Below are positions 1 through 11,700 of a DNA stretch of 64,000 nt, piece by piece; the first letter of the stretch is position 1; every line of letters begins with the position of its first letter. Both the position numbers and the translations under genes were made by a program. The notes under the pieces are model-generated. The model did no database searches. It had not been told where the DNA came from and saw only the letters and a list, made by a program, of their open reading frames with translations. The DNA comes from Porites lobata. Its lineage: Eukaryota; Cnidaria; Anthozoa; Scleractinia; Poritidae. The stretch is from contig CALNXK010000013.1 of assembly GCA_942486035.1 (NCBI GenBank), positions 2,936,001-3,000,000 on the forward strand. Direction: 5' to 3'.

Positions 1-1354
1 AAGCTTCTAAAAAGCGTAGAGAAAACCATTTGAGATACGTTGGGTACTCCTGATTTCAGTGACCTCTTCCTTGGCAAGAAGACAAAACCTGGTCATGCGT
101 GGTTATCGGGTCATCAGACAAAATTAACGCAAGTTTAAACTCTTTAGTTCGTTTGCCTGTTTTGTTACAGCGGTTACCAATACCACGCGCCCTCTAAGGG
201 TTTTTTCTCTCTGTTGAAACCTGAGTTTTTGTGGACGTAAATCAACTCTTTCCATGGTTTTCTCACGCGCTCTGAAAGAGAAGATTCCCTCATCTTTGAA
301 TGAAGAGCGAAGACTTACAAGAATAAATTCATTAATTATTAATTATTGGTCTCTGCGGGCTGACTGAAAAAGCCAAAACACTTTCTAGAGTTTACGCAAA
401 GGTTTTAAGGTAATTTTTTTTAGTGAATGAAAACACGGGAGCCCAGACGGGGATCTGGGATAAATACTGACCAATTTCCTAAACGAGCGCCGAAGGCACA
501 AGCTTCTAGGGTGGCATGGGACATGCTCCCCCTTAAAATTTTTCTGGGTTTCTGAGTCATTCTGACAGATGTTGGCCAGTTCTATTCTCCTCGGATGAAG
601 CCTTGCAAATCTTTTTTATTATTATTAAAAATATATCTATTATGACGGATCTGACCGATTTCCGTAAAACAGTGGAAACCGATGCGGTTCCGCGCCTGGG
701 AGCCGTTGGCGAATTGCCAAGGAGATCTCAAGTTTGAAACAAGTTTCTTTCCTTTCCCGCCAAATTCGTAGTTCTCGTAATCTTGACATGAAAAACTTTC
801 AGATCCTGTAGAAAATATAGCAAAAACAGCTTGAATGCCGACATGTTCCTGATGTTCTTCCGAGTACTCGAGAAACAGAAAAGAATCTTCTCTGAGCCAA
901 CGCGTTAAAAACCATGGTAACGGTTGATTGACATCTACCAAAACGAAGGTTTCAACCAAGGAAAAACCCTTTGAGGGCGCATGTTAGTGGTAACCGCTGT
1001 AATGGCTGTAAGGTAAATAAAAAGGAATCCCATTCTTTTAACAACCTTGGGAAAAAACAAATACTATCGAAAGGTTTGAAAAATCGGAAGTAAAATTACA
1101 GTGTTTCAGACTGGTGAATGGAACTAGGTTACGTTTGGTTCAATTATCGGAATTTCCAAAAACCGGAGAAACGAGGATTCGAGAAATCGCCGGGATTCTA
1201 CTGCAGATCTATGACGCGTAGACACGCTTTGGTAAGGTTTCTTGAACGAATTTGCATGTCACTGCTACCAGTAGATATCAGTCCGGGCAGGACAAATCCG
1301 GCGAGAAACCGTTTATTAAGCTACCTGAGGAGCCCATGATCATGGTCTACCGTC

Positions 1355-1700
1355 CAACCATGTTGGGAGTTGTTGTGTCCGTTTTGGTAGTGGTGTGCAA
1401 ACGGATGTAACAACTTCCAACAATGTTGGGACCTGCACTGCATCGTGGGAAGAACGCAACCCATAAAACTTAGTGAACTCCAAGGAGACCTTGTGTAAAG
1501 CACCTCCCTCGCTCCAACAATGTTGGAAGAGCCGTACAACTGGATCCAACATTGTTGCGCTACCCTTCTGCGATCACTGGACAAAAGAAATGTTGGGAGT
1601 TGTTGGTTCAAAGTTTGACCGGTTTCAACCTTTGCGCAACAACTCCCAACAACTTGCATCAACATGCAACAGGGTGTGCAAACGGACGCAACATGTGACA
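1355..1700. repeat. Nested inverted repeats (TTGGGAGTTGTTG motif)
   Basis: The motif TGTTGGGAGTTGTTG occurs near 1361 and again near 1591. Its reverse complement CAACAACTCCCAACA lies at about 1638-1653. CCAACAATGTTGG-type palindromes lie between them, near 1418 and 1516. GTGTGCAAACGGA occurs twice in direct orientation, near 1394 and 1674. The arrangement suggests one fold-back element partly inserted in, or duplicated within, another. No coding potential is credible here. Confidence 0.6.
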
Positions 1701-2085
1701 TTCAACAATGCTACTCCCTTTTGCACGGGGCTTCAGAGCTCGGTTTTGTTGGACACTCGAGACTCAAGCCTTTTAAACAAAGTTCAAAATTCACAGAAAA
1801 ATAAGACACTGAGCATAATTTCAACTACGTTTAATGATGTTATTGTTTTTAATCGAAATGGGTTGTACTAGGTTTTAACGGTTAGTTATTTGCCAATAAA
1901 AAGTTATTTCTTAATAACTGGCTAATTGCTCAGCCACTTCAATTTGAATTCGTTAAACTTTGTACCTACGGATTCAAGCATATCAAGATGAATCTTCACT
2001 TTTCTACTGATGAACGGCCTGAAGGTGTTAAAAAAACTACCACAGCTACCTTGACAACAGTTTCTCTTCAGGTCACTAGACACTA

Positions 2086-2229
2086 CAATCGACTCTCTCT
2101 TAACGGATACCTCTATAAGACGGACACCTCTGTAAAACTGACACCCAAAGTTCTCCCTGCTCATCTCTCTAAGACCCCCGCACACTTAGTACCGGACCCG
2201 AAGGTGTTCGTGTTAGAGAGAGTTGATTG
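2086..2229. mobile_element. Short MITE, Tigger/pogo-like ends, TA target site
   Basis: The element starts CAATCGACTCTCTCTTAACG and ends GAGAGAGTTGATTG, so the ends are imperfect terminal inverted repeats. It is flanked by TA on both sides (2084-2085 and 2230-2231). The interior repeats the phrase GGACACCTCT. A second member with the same ends is at 44537-44715. The CAGT(C/T)RACTCTC-type terminus with TA duplication is typical of Tc1/mariner-Tigger non-autonomous elements. The family name is inferred. Confidence 0.7.
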
Positions 2230-2556
2230 TATATGAAATATGAAATACTTAACCAGATATACGTTACAATGTGATGAATTTTACGCGCCCTCTGATTAGT
2301 CGTTTCTCATGATACGTCATTGGAGTACAGACGCATGGATGACGTCATGGGAAACTTGTTTTCTTTTTTTTGTCCAACACGACGAGCAGTTTTGAAATAT
2401 TTGAGAGATAATATTGGATTAAGGAAGTGAAGGCCTTGGTGAAAAACGTTGTTGTTACAAATTTGTCATTTCAACTCTGTGTTCCATAAACGGTTCCTTT
2501 CTCCTTTTTTGGATTTCAAGTTGTCACATTACTCTACAGGAAAAGAAATATCATGA

Positions 2557-4194
2557 TTAGGAAAATGGCATTTTGCACTTTTTTAAGGGTTCGCCTACAA
2601 AGTGTCCGTGTACGACATCTAAGAGATTCACGATGACCCATACCCCTATAAACATTACATTCAAGATTGCTACTAAAGTATGTCGTTTCCATTGACAACG
2701 CCATATAGCCATGACAGCCATGTTCTGATATCGAGTCTCAATTGCTAGAGAAACGCTGATGAAAAACCATTCTATTACCAGCATGACTGAAGTGGAAAGG
2801 GCAAACTCTTGAATTATGCTTGTGAAAGAAGTCGTTTCTAGAAAGATCAGTTGGTACATGTAGAGGGAGCCATTGACAGAAACTATAGCGGTTGATTCGT
2901 ACAACATACTCATGATAGCTACATCGGCCACAAGCCTTTCTCGGCGAGAAGTTCGAAAACTTCCCCATGGAGATGCCTTTCTTGTCCGAAGCGAATGACA
3001 AACGTGATCAGTCACAACTATGGTGCTTCGTTCTACGACTTCTGCAGCACCGTGAATTATTCCAAGAATAGCGATGGATTGTAGACTGTTAAGTTCCAGT
3101 TGTAAACTACGGACCATTATCGCTGACACAAAATACAAAGGTGCTAAAAGTACGTACGAATATCCCGGATGAGTGATGTTCCATAGACGCTGAACACAAA
3201 TTCGTGACGCGGCCTTAAGTACCAGCCCAGCAAGAGGAGAAAAAAGGGCAATAACCAGCTTTCTTTCTTCTTTCTTTTCTTTGTTGTATGCCGGGTAAAT
3301 GAAGAGTCTCATACAACAACCCAAAATAACAAAGCTAATAGTTGGAACAAACATTTTACAGAGCAGGAGTATTCGTTTCCGTTTTGGTCGATTTAAAAAG
3401 TTACTTGCCACAAGATAAAACTGCAACATTGAACTGCATACCCAAAGAGTATAAACTGGAACATTGTACAAGGCAGAAAGTGTGAAAAAAGGCTTTCCGA
3501 TAAGTTGCAGTGTTACGCGGTAAAGTGAATCCAGACAGTATATAATTAGACAAGTCAGGAGTAGTTTTTGTTTGAGTCCTTTCAGCTGAAACGAGCGAAA
3601 CAAAAATAGTAAATTCAAAACCGGAGAGAAGTAAATTAAAGAGGTACTAACTATGTCAGCTATAGTCCTCATCCACTGTTGGCGCGAAGTCATTTTCTCC
3701 TTTTGATATTGACAATTCATCACTGTTTTATAAATCAGGAAAGCTAATGCGATGTATATGGTACCAATGCTAATGGAGGCCAGGAGTGAGATCAAAGATC
3801 CAATAAACATTGAGTCACAAATGGTGTGTCGAATAGAAGGTCTGAATGTCTTCCAAGCCATTGCTCCAGCTGTTTCTGTATCTTTATTCTGCAGTGGTTC
3901 ATCGTGCTCCAGTGTAGAGCTCGCATTTATAATCCGTATGTTGAGATTAAATGACGGTGGTGATGCTCTATTTTCACCGTATTCTTGATAAATTAGTTCT
4001 TTCACAGGTTTATAATACCATTCTCGCCCTTTGCTTTCCAGAGGATGGTAGCCTAAAATCTCTGCTGTGTATTCGGGTTCCTCTGGATTGTAGTGCTCAG
4101 TTAATCCTCGTGTAAAACCATACACGATGCGGCCAAATGCTTCTATTAGTGGAACGCTACTCATTTCCCTTTGTTGGTAGTAGCAGTGTCTCAC
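2557..4194 (-). CDS. Multi-pass membrane protein, unrecognised, 545 aa
   Basis: This is a single uninterrupted frame of 545 codons and the only long intronless gene in the window. The first ~125 residues are soluble and carry a Tyr/Pro-rich stretch (REWYYKPVKELIYQEYGE). About eight to ten hydrophobic helices follow, beginning near residue 129 (SLISLLASISIGTIYIALAF), with further segments near 180-200, 208-230, 238-300 and 500-530. Short basic loops such as RPKRKR separate some of them, as expected for a polytopic membrane protein. No signal peptide is obvious. An alternative start is Met11. I do not recognise a family; the general look recalls lineage-specific cnidarian membrane proteins, but that is only an impression. 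The frame is intact, so it is likely expressed or recently so. Additional 5' exons cannot be excluded. Confidence 0.7.
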   Translation of the reverse strand: MRHCYYQQREMSSVPLIEAFGRIVYGFTRGLTEHYNPEEPEYTAEILGYHPLESKGREWYYKPVKELIYQEYGENRASPPSFNLNIRIINASSTLEHDEPLQNKDTETAGAMAWKTFRPSIRHTICDSMFIGSLISLLASISIGTIYIALAFLIYKTVMNCQYQKEKMTSRQQWMRTIADIVSTSLIYFSPVLNLLFLFRSFQLKGLKQKLLLTCLIIYCLDSLYRVTLQLIGKPFFTLSALYNVPVYTLWVCSSMLQFYLVASNFLNRPKRKRILLLCKMFVPTISFVILGCCMRLFIYPAYNKEKKEERKLVIALFSPLAGLVLKAASRICVQRLWNITHPGYSYVLLAPLYFVSAIMVRSLQLELNSLQSIAILGIIHGAAEVVERSTIVVTDHVCHSLRTRKASPWGSFRTSRRERLVADVAIMSMLYESTAIVSVNGSLYMYQLIFLETTSFTSIIQEFALSTSVMLVIEWFFISVSLAIETRYQNMAVMAIWRCQWKRHTLVAILNVMFIGVWVIVNLLDVVHGHFVGEPLKKCKMPFS

Positions 4195-4673
4195 TGCATT
4201 TTGGCTAGAAAAGCTTGTAAATAGAACACCCGGAAACTTCGTAATTTATGCGGAATAATTAGGAGTAGCTGAACGGATGTAGCAGCTCTACTAATTCGAT
4301 ACCCCAACTGTGAAACAGTGAGGAAATAATGATAAACAATGATGTGTTAGTGTTTTCTGCGACTAATAAGGAAACACCTTTCGCGCTTTCCTTGTACCCC
4401 TAGAATTACTTGTGTTCGAAATGTCGTTTAGTTTGTTGAAGCCCTTGTGCTAGCAGTAAAATGAATGGCAAACTAGTCCCAACCGCTTTTTTATACGGTA
4501 TGGCATCAATTAGCATGATCCGATGATCGGGTGGGGATAGACCCTATACTACAAAACGAGAAGACGTCCGTTGCTAATTACAAACTTGACTCCGACGACT
4601 TTTCGAAAGTATGCCAATATTAATTTTTAATGTTTGTCCTTATGCCCTGGTTACTTTTAAAATCATCCGGTTC

Positions 4674-5855
4674 AAATCAAATCAAATCAAATCCTTTATT
4701 TAGACACGTAACACCCAGGAGCACTAAAGTTCTGGTTAAAACGTGTACGTGTATACAAATTAGAAAATTTAAAATTTAAAAAAAAAAATTATGCTAGAAA
4801 CCTATACATGACTACTGTAAAAATACTAGCCATAAATAGATCTACAAAATGGCTAAAAGCAGAATCTAAAACTAAAACTATTTACAAGCACTCCACCCTA
4901 AGCCATGTGAGCTTTAAGAGATCGCTTAAATGACGCAATGTCTTGTGATTCTCTGACTTTTGGAGGTAACGCATTCCAAAGTTTGCTGGCTAAAAATGTA
5001 AAGGATCGATGCTTAAACTCCAGATTAAAGGGACGTAGATCTAGCCTTGTGCTAAGCCCGAGTAAGTTGTACGGTACATCCTTAAAATTAAAAAATTCTC
5101 TGATATAAGGTGCCCCCTTGTCATATAAGCATCTGTATAACATAACTAACGATTGGAATTGCCTACGTTTCTCCAAGGACTTGATATCAGCCATCTTGAG
5201 GAGGAAGTCATATGACATAGACCTCGAATAGCCTAATATAGTTCTTAATATAAAATAATTAGTTGTCTCTATTTTGGTAGTCTCCGCATTGCCTACTCCC
5301 AGTAAAAGGGGACTACAGTTCTCTAGGTGAGGGAGAAAATAAACCTTGTAGAGACGAACTAATACATCCTTAGAAATGAACTTACGTATTCTCCGCAGAG
5401 CCGAAGCCTTTTCACAGGCCTTATTCAGCTGTTCCTTTATGTGCGCCTTAAATGTTAATTTACTATCTAGGACCACTCCTAGGATTTTAAGTGTATCCTT
5501 CGTATGGACATTAGAATCATTAAGATCGAATTCGTACTGGTATGAAGACGGACCAATGGCAATAGCTTGCGTTTTAGCGGCATTAATTTGTAAAAAATTC
5601 ATTCTAAACCATCTCGATAGCACACTCAGATCGAAGTTACTGCAAAACCATTGGTGAGACATCAGAGGCGTATTGAGTGGTGTCGTCAGCATACAGTCTC
5701 AAAGACGTATTAGTAATAAAATAATTAAGATCATTAACAAACATATTAAACAAGAGTGGACCTAACAGGGACCCCTGTGGTACACCAGTTTTAAATATCC
5801 TGAACTTGTTGCCAGAAACAATTAAGTATTGGTCTTTGACCAGCGTCTTCAAGGG
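4674..5855 (-). mobile_element. 5'-truncated non-LTR retrotransposon (RT C-terminal half)
   Basis: Read on the minus strand, the element begins inside the reverse transcriptase with FKTGVPQGSLLGPLLF and the catalytic block LYADDTTQYA (about 5852-5637). After one frame change near 5640 it continues through the thumb region (KTQAIAIGPSSYQYEF, ILGVVLDSKLTFKAH) to a C-terminal WNALPPKVRESQDIASFKR block ending at 4898. A ~200-bp 3' region follows. It ends in a short TTTGAT-type microsatellite at 4674-4693, as in CR1/L2-like elements that lack a poly-A tail. The endonuclease and the N-terminal RT part are absent. The frameshift makes it inactive. The clade is inferred from the tail and C-terminal motif. 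Confidence 0.85.
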
Positions 5856-6435
5856 GAAAGAAGGAATGAAAGCAGGCTTTCAAAAGTGTTCATTCTGCTA
5901 AATCAAGCTTCGATCACGATCGGCGGACATGTATGATCAACTCTCCGAAAAGTCATGAAAAATTATCCAAGCGTAAGCCTTCGTATCTTTCCTTTCTCCC
6001 AAATTTACTTTCATTAGTCTTAAAACCGCTTCCGTGATCTTAAATATTTATAAAGTTGCTGTTTATTACAAATAGTGCTGAAATATTTCGTCTCAGCGTA
6101 AAGCTTAGTTTTGTATGTTTCTTATAATTTCCTTCTACGTCTTCGCCCTTCCGTCTTCGTTGCCTACTTAAGTCAAAATTATTTTAGTCCGCTATGTACA
6201 CTAGTGTACATCGCCATGGGAAGTCCCAAAGTTAAAACGGGAACGCTTTACAGTTTCGAAACTGCGAACTCTTACCTCGGCTCGATTTCCGCCGCTCTCC
6301 CGGTCGGGGCTGCCTAACTCTTACCACCACCATTGAGTATTTCCTGTTTGTAACTTTGTGCGTTCAATCACGTTATTGTTCCTGTGGTGAAACGTTGTTA
6401 AAATAATTGTGATAATGGAACGCTGAATGTTTGCG

Positions 6436-6700
6436 TCAGGTGTTAAAGGGGATGAGACACGGTTGTCTAGTTCATTAGGTTGAAATTGCCTATAACCGCG
6501 TCTTTTTTCGTATAGAACTTGACGTTATCAAGGAATTTACTGAAAATGACAAAGTCACAACTTGGTATCAAGCAAATATCTCCCCCAAAGCATTATATCA
6601 AACGTTACATACAACAAAATCAAATTGTTAGCTAGGCTGCCAAATTTTCAAAACCCCAATTGCAATCCGTTTTTTAGAATCTTCTTCAAGAAAGCGGAAT
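6436..6700. repeat. Interspersed repeat, copy 1
   Basis: This stretch is clearly related to 10112-10385 in the same orientation. Shared blocks in order are TGTCTAGTTCATT, GAACTTGACGTTA, CATATCAAACSTTACA and CAATTGCAATCCGTT, with small insertions between them. No open frame is conserved between the two copies. I cannot assign a class. Confidence 0.65.
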
Positions 6701-7326
6701 TTAGAACGTGCTTTGTTTGTTATCATACATTCTCTTATAAAATCCAAATTCCAACAAACTCCCATAGAGCCTGGGCTGCTTGTGTCTGTCTGCTTTTTTT
6801 GTCAATTCATGGGAAATAAATTGTACTATGAAAAAGGTCCATCAAATAAGTTTCGTTTGAATGGTGACACCTTCCACGGTGTTTGAAACATAGGCACGTT
6901 TACATCTGGTCCAAAACAAACATCGCATAGGTATCAGTTACTTATAGTCAACGTTATTTAGGGTAGTTATTCATATGCAGTGTACGCGTATGGCCGTCGC
7001 CTTAGCTCGCTGGAGGTATGTTTTTGAGGTTAAAAACAGCGGAAGATTCAAACTGTAAATAAGACAGCTATAAGTGTACGCTAGAAATGAATCCATCCTC
7101 AAAAAACCTCACAATTACAAGATAACAAAACTGTTCGTTGTTTTTAATACTTTCTTACAAAATAAATCACTACTTCAGCGGCCTTAAAAATTCTGTCACT
7201 CAGCTTGGGCCTGTGAAGACCTGGCTTGACTTGGGAGAAATATTTAGACAAAGGAAATTTGAACGCAACCTATTCTGACCTCAGGTATATGATCACGAGT
7301 GTTTTCAGATATTCGACGTTATGACT

Positions 7327-7559
7327 GGTGAGACTGCCTCGATGCTGTGTCGAAATGCGCCAAGGGATTGTTTACTGCGTGGTTGCGAGAGAAACTAGGT
7401 TAGAATTCGTCCCCGCAAAAAATCCCATAGAGCAATTTGAGATATTTTGAGGTAAGACTGCTCAATACTGTGTTGAAGTGCGCCATGGAATCGTTTATTA
7501 TGAGGTTGCACAGGAAAATAGGTCAAAATTCGTCCCCTCAAAAATCTCACAAAGCAATT
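7327..7559. repeat. Local tandem duplication, two ~112-bp units
   Basis: Units at about 7327-7437 and 7450-7559 match along their length. Both carry GAAGTGCGCCA/GAAATGCGCCA, then a GAGGTTGC/GTGGTTGC block, then AATTCGTCCCC followed by an AAAAATC..CA..AGCAATT end. Divergence of roughly a fifth suggests an old duplication. Confidence 0.65.
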
Positions 7560-7663
7560 CAACACAACTCTACTCCAGTCTCACGCACAATCATACGGCA
7601 ACGGACGCAGGCAAGTTCGGACGGCCTGGAACCCAGCGTGCTAACCAAGCCGTGACAAACGTT

Positions 7664-7669
7664 TTTATT
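7664..7669 (-). promoter_or_regulatory. Candidate poly-A signal of the catenin gene
   Basis: AATAAA on the minus strand (TTTATT on +), about 520 bp past the stop codon of the delta-catenin-like gene. It is the best canonical hexamer I see downstream. Actual cleavage site use cannot be seen from sequence alone. Confidence 0.35.
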
Positions 7670-8186
7670 CTACCTTCGCCAAGAAAAGCCTAAAAAGCCT
7701 TCTAGACCCTCAAGCTAGCATTTAAATCTATCTGAAGGATTTTTATACATGCTTTATGGAATTCAAAAAAATTTACACTAATGAATTAAAAAATTGCTAC
7801 TCTTCGTTACCTTGACCTGCTGAGGGTTATCTGCATTTGACATTAATGGACCAAACTCTATAAAAAAAGTCACTTCAACGCTTTTACTATTGCTAACCTT
7901 AGTGTTGGCATAGAGTCAAGTAATATTTCTTCCACAAAGGTAATTTATCATCCAACGTTCAGAGGCAGCAATTAGAAAAAGCGTCAGAATTTTTTCTTCC
8001 AATCTGGCTGTTTTAAAAAAAACAAACGTCACATTCACTTCACTTTTCATTTTGTCCTTTTGATCTTTTTGTTGGTTTGCTAATGTACCTTGTTCGCGCC
8101 AATTAAAAGAGCGACAAAAATAGAAGTCTTGGAGAACCAACATAAAGAAATCAAAACGACTCGACACATTTCACGGCAAAACTGTT

Positions 8187-8726
8187 TTACACCCAAGAAT
8201 CGCTTTGTTGTCCTTCAGTTCCTTGTAATTTATACATTTTCTTTTTGCTTTTATCAACTTGGGCGTACAGTGGTTCTTCACGCGGCTGCCTACTATCGTA
8301 GGCCGGAGTTAAAGCCTGGGCACCACCGGTACGCTCGGGATCCGGATTATTATCGATTTCCCGATAACCGCCGATATCCTCCATTTCTATTTCATCTCGG
8401 CCCTCTCTCGGCGCCCTTCGTCGGCGTATTTCGTCGTCTCCTTCGTAACCGTCGCCTCTGGTGGAAGTACTTGGTGGTGCACCGCTTTTTTCCGGCTCGT
8501 AGAATTGAGGTTGAGGAATGGATGTCTCCTCGGCTCTTATCGGACGAGGTTCTCTTTTTAAAGACCCGGACGGCGGTTGTCTTCCTCGTGGCATTGTTAT
8601 GTCCTCAAAAGGGCGTGGCGTTGGGGGCACGTGACCAAACTCATCGCCTATTTCTTTCGTAAATTCCCAGCCCTCGTTTTTCAGAGAACTTCGAAGAGGC
8701 ACTAGATTCCAAATTGTTATTAAAAC
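8187..8726 (-). CDS. Delta-catenin last exon: end of Arm domain, tail, DSWV PDZ ligand
   Basis: The exon starts in phase 0 with VLITIWNLVPLRSSLKNEGW, matching the last armadillo helix of p120 family members (LVLQTIWGYKELR type). A charged, Pro/Arg/Glu-rich tail of about 150 residues follows, containing PLYAQVDKSKK, and the protein stops after QQSDSWV at a TAA (8187-8189). The C-terminal DSWV is identical to the PDZ ligand of vertebrate delta-catenin, ARVCF and p0071, which is known to bind Erbin-type PDZ domains. This identity is one of the strongest family markers here. A CA microsatellite sits just upstream in the intron (8843-8864). Confidence 0.9.
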   Translation of the reverse strand, partial: VLITIWNLVPLRSSLKNEGWEFTKEIGDEFGHVPPTPRPFEDITMPRGRQPPSGSLKREPRPIRAEETSIPQPQFYEPEKSGAPPSTSTRGDGYEGDDEIRRRRAPREGRDEIEMEDIGGYREIDNNPDPERTGGAQALTPAYDSRQPREEPLYAQVDKSKKKMYKLQGTEGQQSDSWV

Positions 8727-11700
8727 CTTCAAGAAGAAGAAAAAATTTGTAGATGAATAAACCAAAAAACCTGAGCACTTAAAACTTTTGCTTATAAGGG
8801 AAAAGGCGTTTAAGAAAAGAAAAAAAAACAAAAACAAAAAAAGCACACACACACACACACACACAAACAAACAGAATAACGAGTGAAAATAGGTCTGTGA
8901 GTCGACCGCGAGAAATAGTATTCCACCGGAATCAATTTTTTCACGGAAACAGCTGGTCTCCGTCAAAAAGTCCTCTTCACACTCTAGGAGTTAAGAAAAT
9001 CCTTTTGCATCTTTACAGTAGGAAATGGAGGTTGAGGCTTCTTTCTATATCAGTGTCAAGTGAATGGCGGCCCGCTACCTCCCGTTTTTTATTTTGTGTT
9101 CCTTTAGCCAAGGATAGTCATATAGTAATCGGTATAATCAAAAGATAATTTTCTCGTCATATTCGTTATTATTAAAGATAAATGGTGATAAACATACCTG
9201 GTTAGCTGTTTTGACTATCTTAGGCGAGTATCTGTTCCTAGACTTCGCTATTGCCACAATCTTCTTTAGTCCTCCAACACTGCGCACGTGTCTGAAGAGA
9301 AGTAAAAACAGAATTATATCGACTGTTTTTACAATACAGACACTGCACGCTGGCACTCAGGCTCCGCTGTGGTACTGCTATAAAATAGGCCATTTTGAGG
9401 TTGCGTCAAACTGCATTATGGGACTGTTTTGGAACACACCATCACATTTTTCATTGGCTATTACGAAGTTGCGCAAGAGCTGGCCCAAAAACAATCCCAT
9501 AGTGCAAGTCGACCCAGTCAAAATGGCCGGTAGGCCTGGTTGCCGGCGCGTTTCCTTGACTTTGTGCCCTATCTTATTTTGTACAGACGCGGGACAGAAT
9601 GCGTTATAAAACACCATGGACTGCCTTCAATATAACTTCCGGTTTACACACTTCCTTTAAAATTATGCCCTTTCTGTCGATTGAGACACTCAAAAACTTA
9701 CTTACAGATCTACATCTTAATGGTATATCCTAAGTAAACCTCAGCTTTCAAAAAGTTCTCTCGTTTGCTTGTAGGCTAAGTACGGCGCCCATTTCAAAGT
9801 TTATTGTTTGTAGTACATGTAGCAGTTGTAGTTGTTTTTGGTTTTTTTTTGGCGCGTTTTTCCTCAGCATTATAAAAGCAGGCTATTTGTATATGTTGGT
9901 GTCTTACTTTGAATTTGGGATGCTCTTGTTGACCACCTGATGAACAGCACATAGTATTGCGCCGACTGTGTTCTCTTCAACTCTGTCATTGGGTGCTTCA
10001 GGATCAGGGAGACGGTGAATAAGATCCTTTGTAGCGTATTTACCTACAGGCACCAAAAGTGGCAACTTGAAAAAAAAACTAAAAACATGTACTGTTTACA
10101 AGTGTAAATACTTGGGTTTTTAAGGGGCTGTGTCACGACTGTCTAGTTCATTTTTGTCAATATTGCCAATTACGCTTCCTTATACAGTATGGAACTTGAC
10201 GTTAACGAAGAAAGTACTTGTAAAAAAAAACCCACACACACTGCACAGCTTCTTGTCCGACAATGAAAGCATCATATCAAACCTTACAAACAACAAAAAT
10301 GAACCCTTACACATTGTTAAAAACTGTTAGGCTAGCAAGTTTTCAAAAACCCACAATTGCAATCCGTTAAAGGTTAGTTAAAAAAAGCTTAAAGGCATGT
10401 TTATAGTGGAAACAACAAAAGGCACTCCACTCAAATGAAACCCTTCAAATACAACATAACAGGTTAAAAAACTGTTAGAAGGCAACCAGTTGGCTATTTA
10501 CAAGCGTGGCCGAGAATTTGAACTCGGGACGAAAACCCAGCAATTGAGCAATTGCGAGTCCGTTTTTATCTTCTTCAAGTTTGTCCATCGGTACCTCCCT
10601 TTGTACTTGCTAGGTTATTTATATCTTCTTTTCATGTTTTGAGGGATTATTTTTTTTGCTTCACTCAATTTGGTGGCAGTTCCTACTGTTAGTTATATTT
10701 TAAAATATAATTCGAGACAAAGCTCCGTAGAAGCTTGATTTACGGCTATTTCGAGAAAGGTTGTCGGGAAAAGTGCACGCGACAATCCCGAAAGGTATTG
10801 TGGGCGGTTTTGAGTTCACTGTTCTTCAAAGAAATTTGAAAGAATGGCACTAGAGGCCATGGACGTATGTTTGCGAATGCTAAAGGAAAGCAACAATAGA
10901 AGATTCGAGAGCTACAGTGTCAGGAACAGCGTGTTGATCATATCCCATATTACCGGGATTGTCGCGTGCACATTTTTTCCGACAAATTTTCTCGAAGTAG
11001 CTGTATACGGAATGTTCCATGTTTGACATTCTCCCGCGGACTTTGAAGGCGAAAGTCTCCTGGTGTCAGCCGCTGCTTAAAATATCTGACGGGTAAGGCC
11101 TATATCCCTAGGCAGACCGAAGACAGGACAGGGGACCACTTCGTGACATTAGCCTTAATACACGTTGCAGCAGATGCTCATACAAACCTATTAGGTCTTT
11201 GTTCCTTGGATCAATTGCAAGATTTCTAAGAGCGGTCGCAACAGCCCTTACTACAGGATCAAAGTTCATCCGTAAAAGTTCCACTAAAATGGGAAGACCT
11301 TTCTCTTTCCGCACAGCGGAACGCGCCACCATGGACCACTGCAAAACGAAAACATAAGCAAATCAACGCGTTTAGATTGCATCAGAATATCAGGAAAGCG
11401 TGAAACAGTTACAAACGAGTGGGGTAGTCTTGCTATAAGCACTTGCAATGGCAGGCGAGTAAGCTGTCGTGTTTGGGGTTCGCTTTCAAGTTACGAGTTG
11501 TCGGGTTTCCCCGCTGGCTTCTTTTTTCATTGCCCTTCGTCCCTTCCCGTCTGTTCGCGGTTACTCGTCAGCTCTCCCCAGCTCCATCCTCCACCAGATA
11601 TCCTGTTAGTTCGTACACTATTATAATCTCGAGCGGTGCGGGCTGATGCAACATTGTTATTATAAAGAGTAGAACGATCTTGAACTTGAAGCACTGTTCA

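Larger units (their letters stand above)
1..2556. other. Gene-free stretch
   Basis: I see no convincing coding exon here. The open frames, for example around 582-959 and 1118-1339, are short, resemble no family I know, and lack supporting splice structure. The stretch contains a cluster of nested inverted repeats at about 1355-1700 and a small terminal-inverted-repeat element at 2086-2229, both listed separately. The rest is AT-rich unique-looking DNA. Confidence 0.6.
5856..8186. other. Gene-free stretch 3' of the catenin gene
   Basis: No coding exon is recognised. The stretch contains an interspersed repeat at 6436-6700, a local tandem duplication at 7327-7559 and, close to its right end, the 3' untranslated region of the minus-strand catenin gene with a likely poly-A signal at 7664-7669. 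Confidence 0.55.

Noticed and set aside
582..959. 125-aa frame as a gene
   Set aside because: No family resemblance, no exon structure and no supporting signals; consistent with a chance frame.
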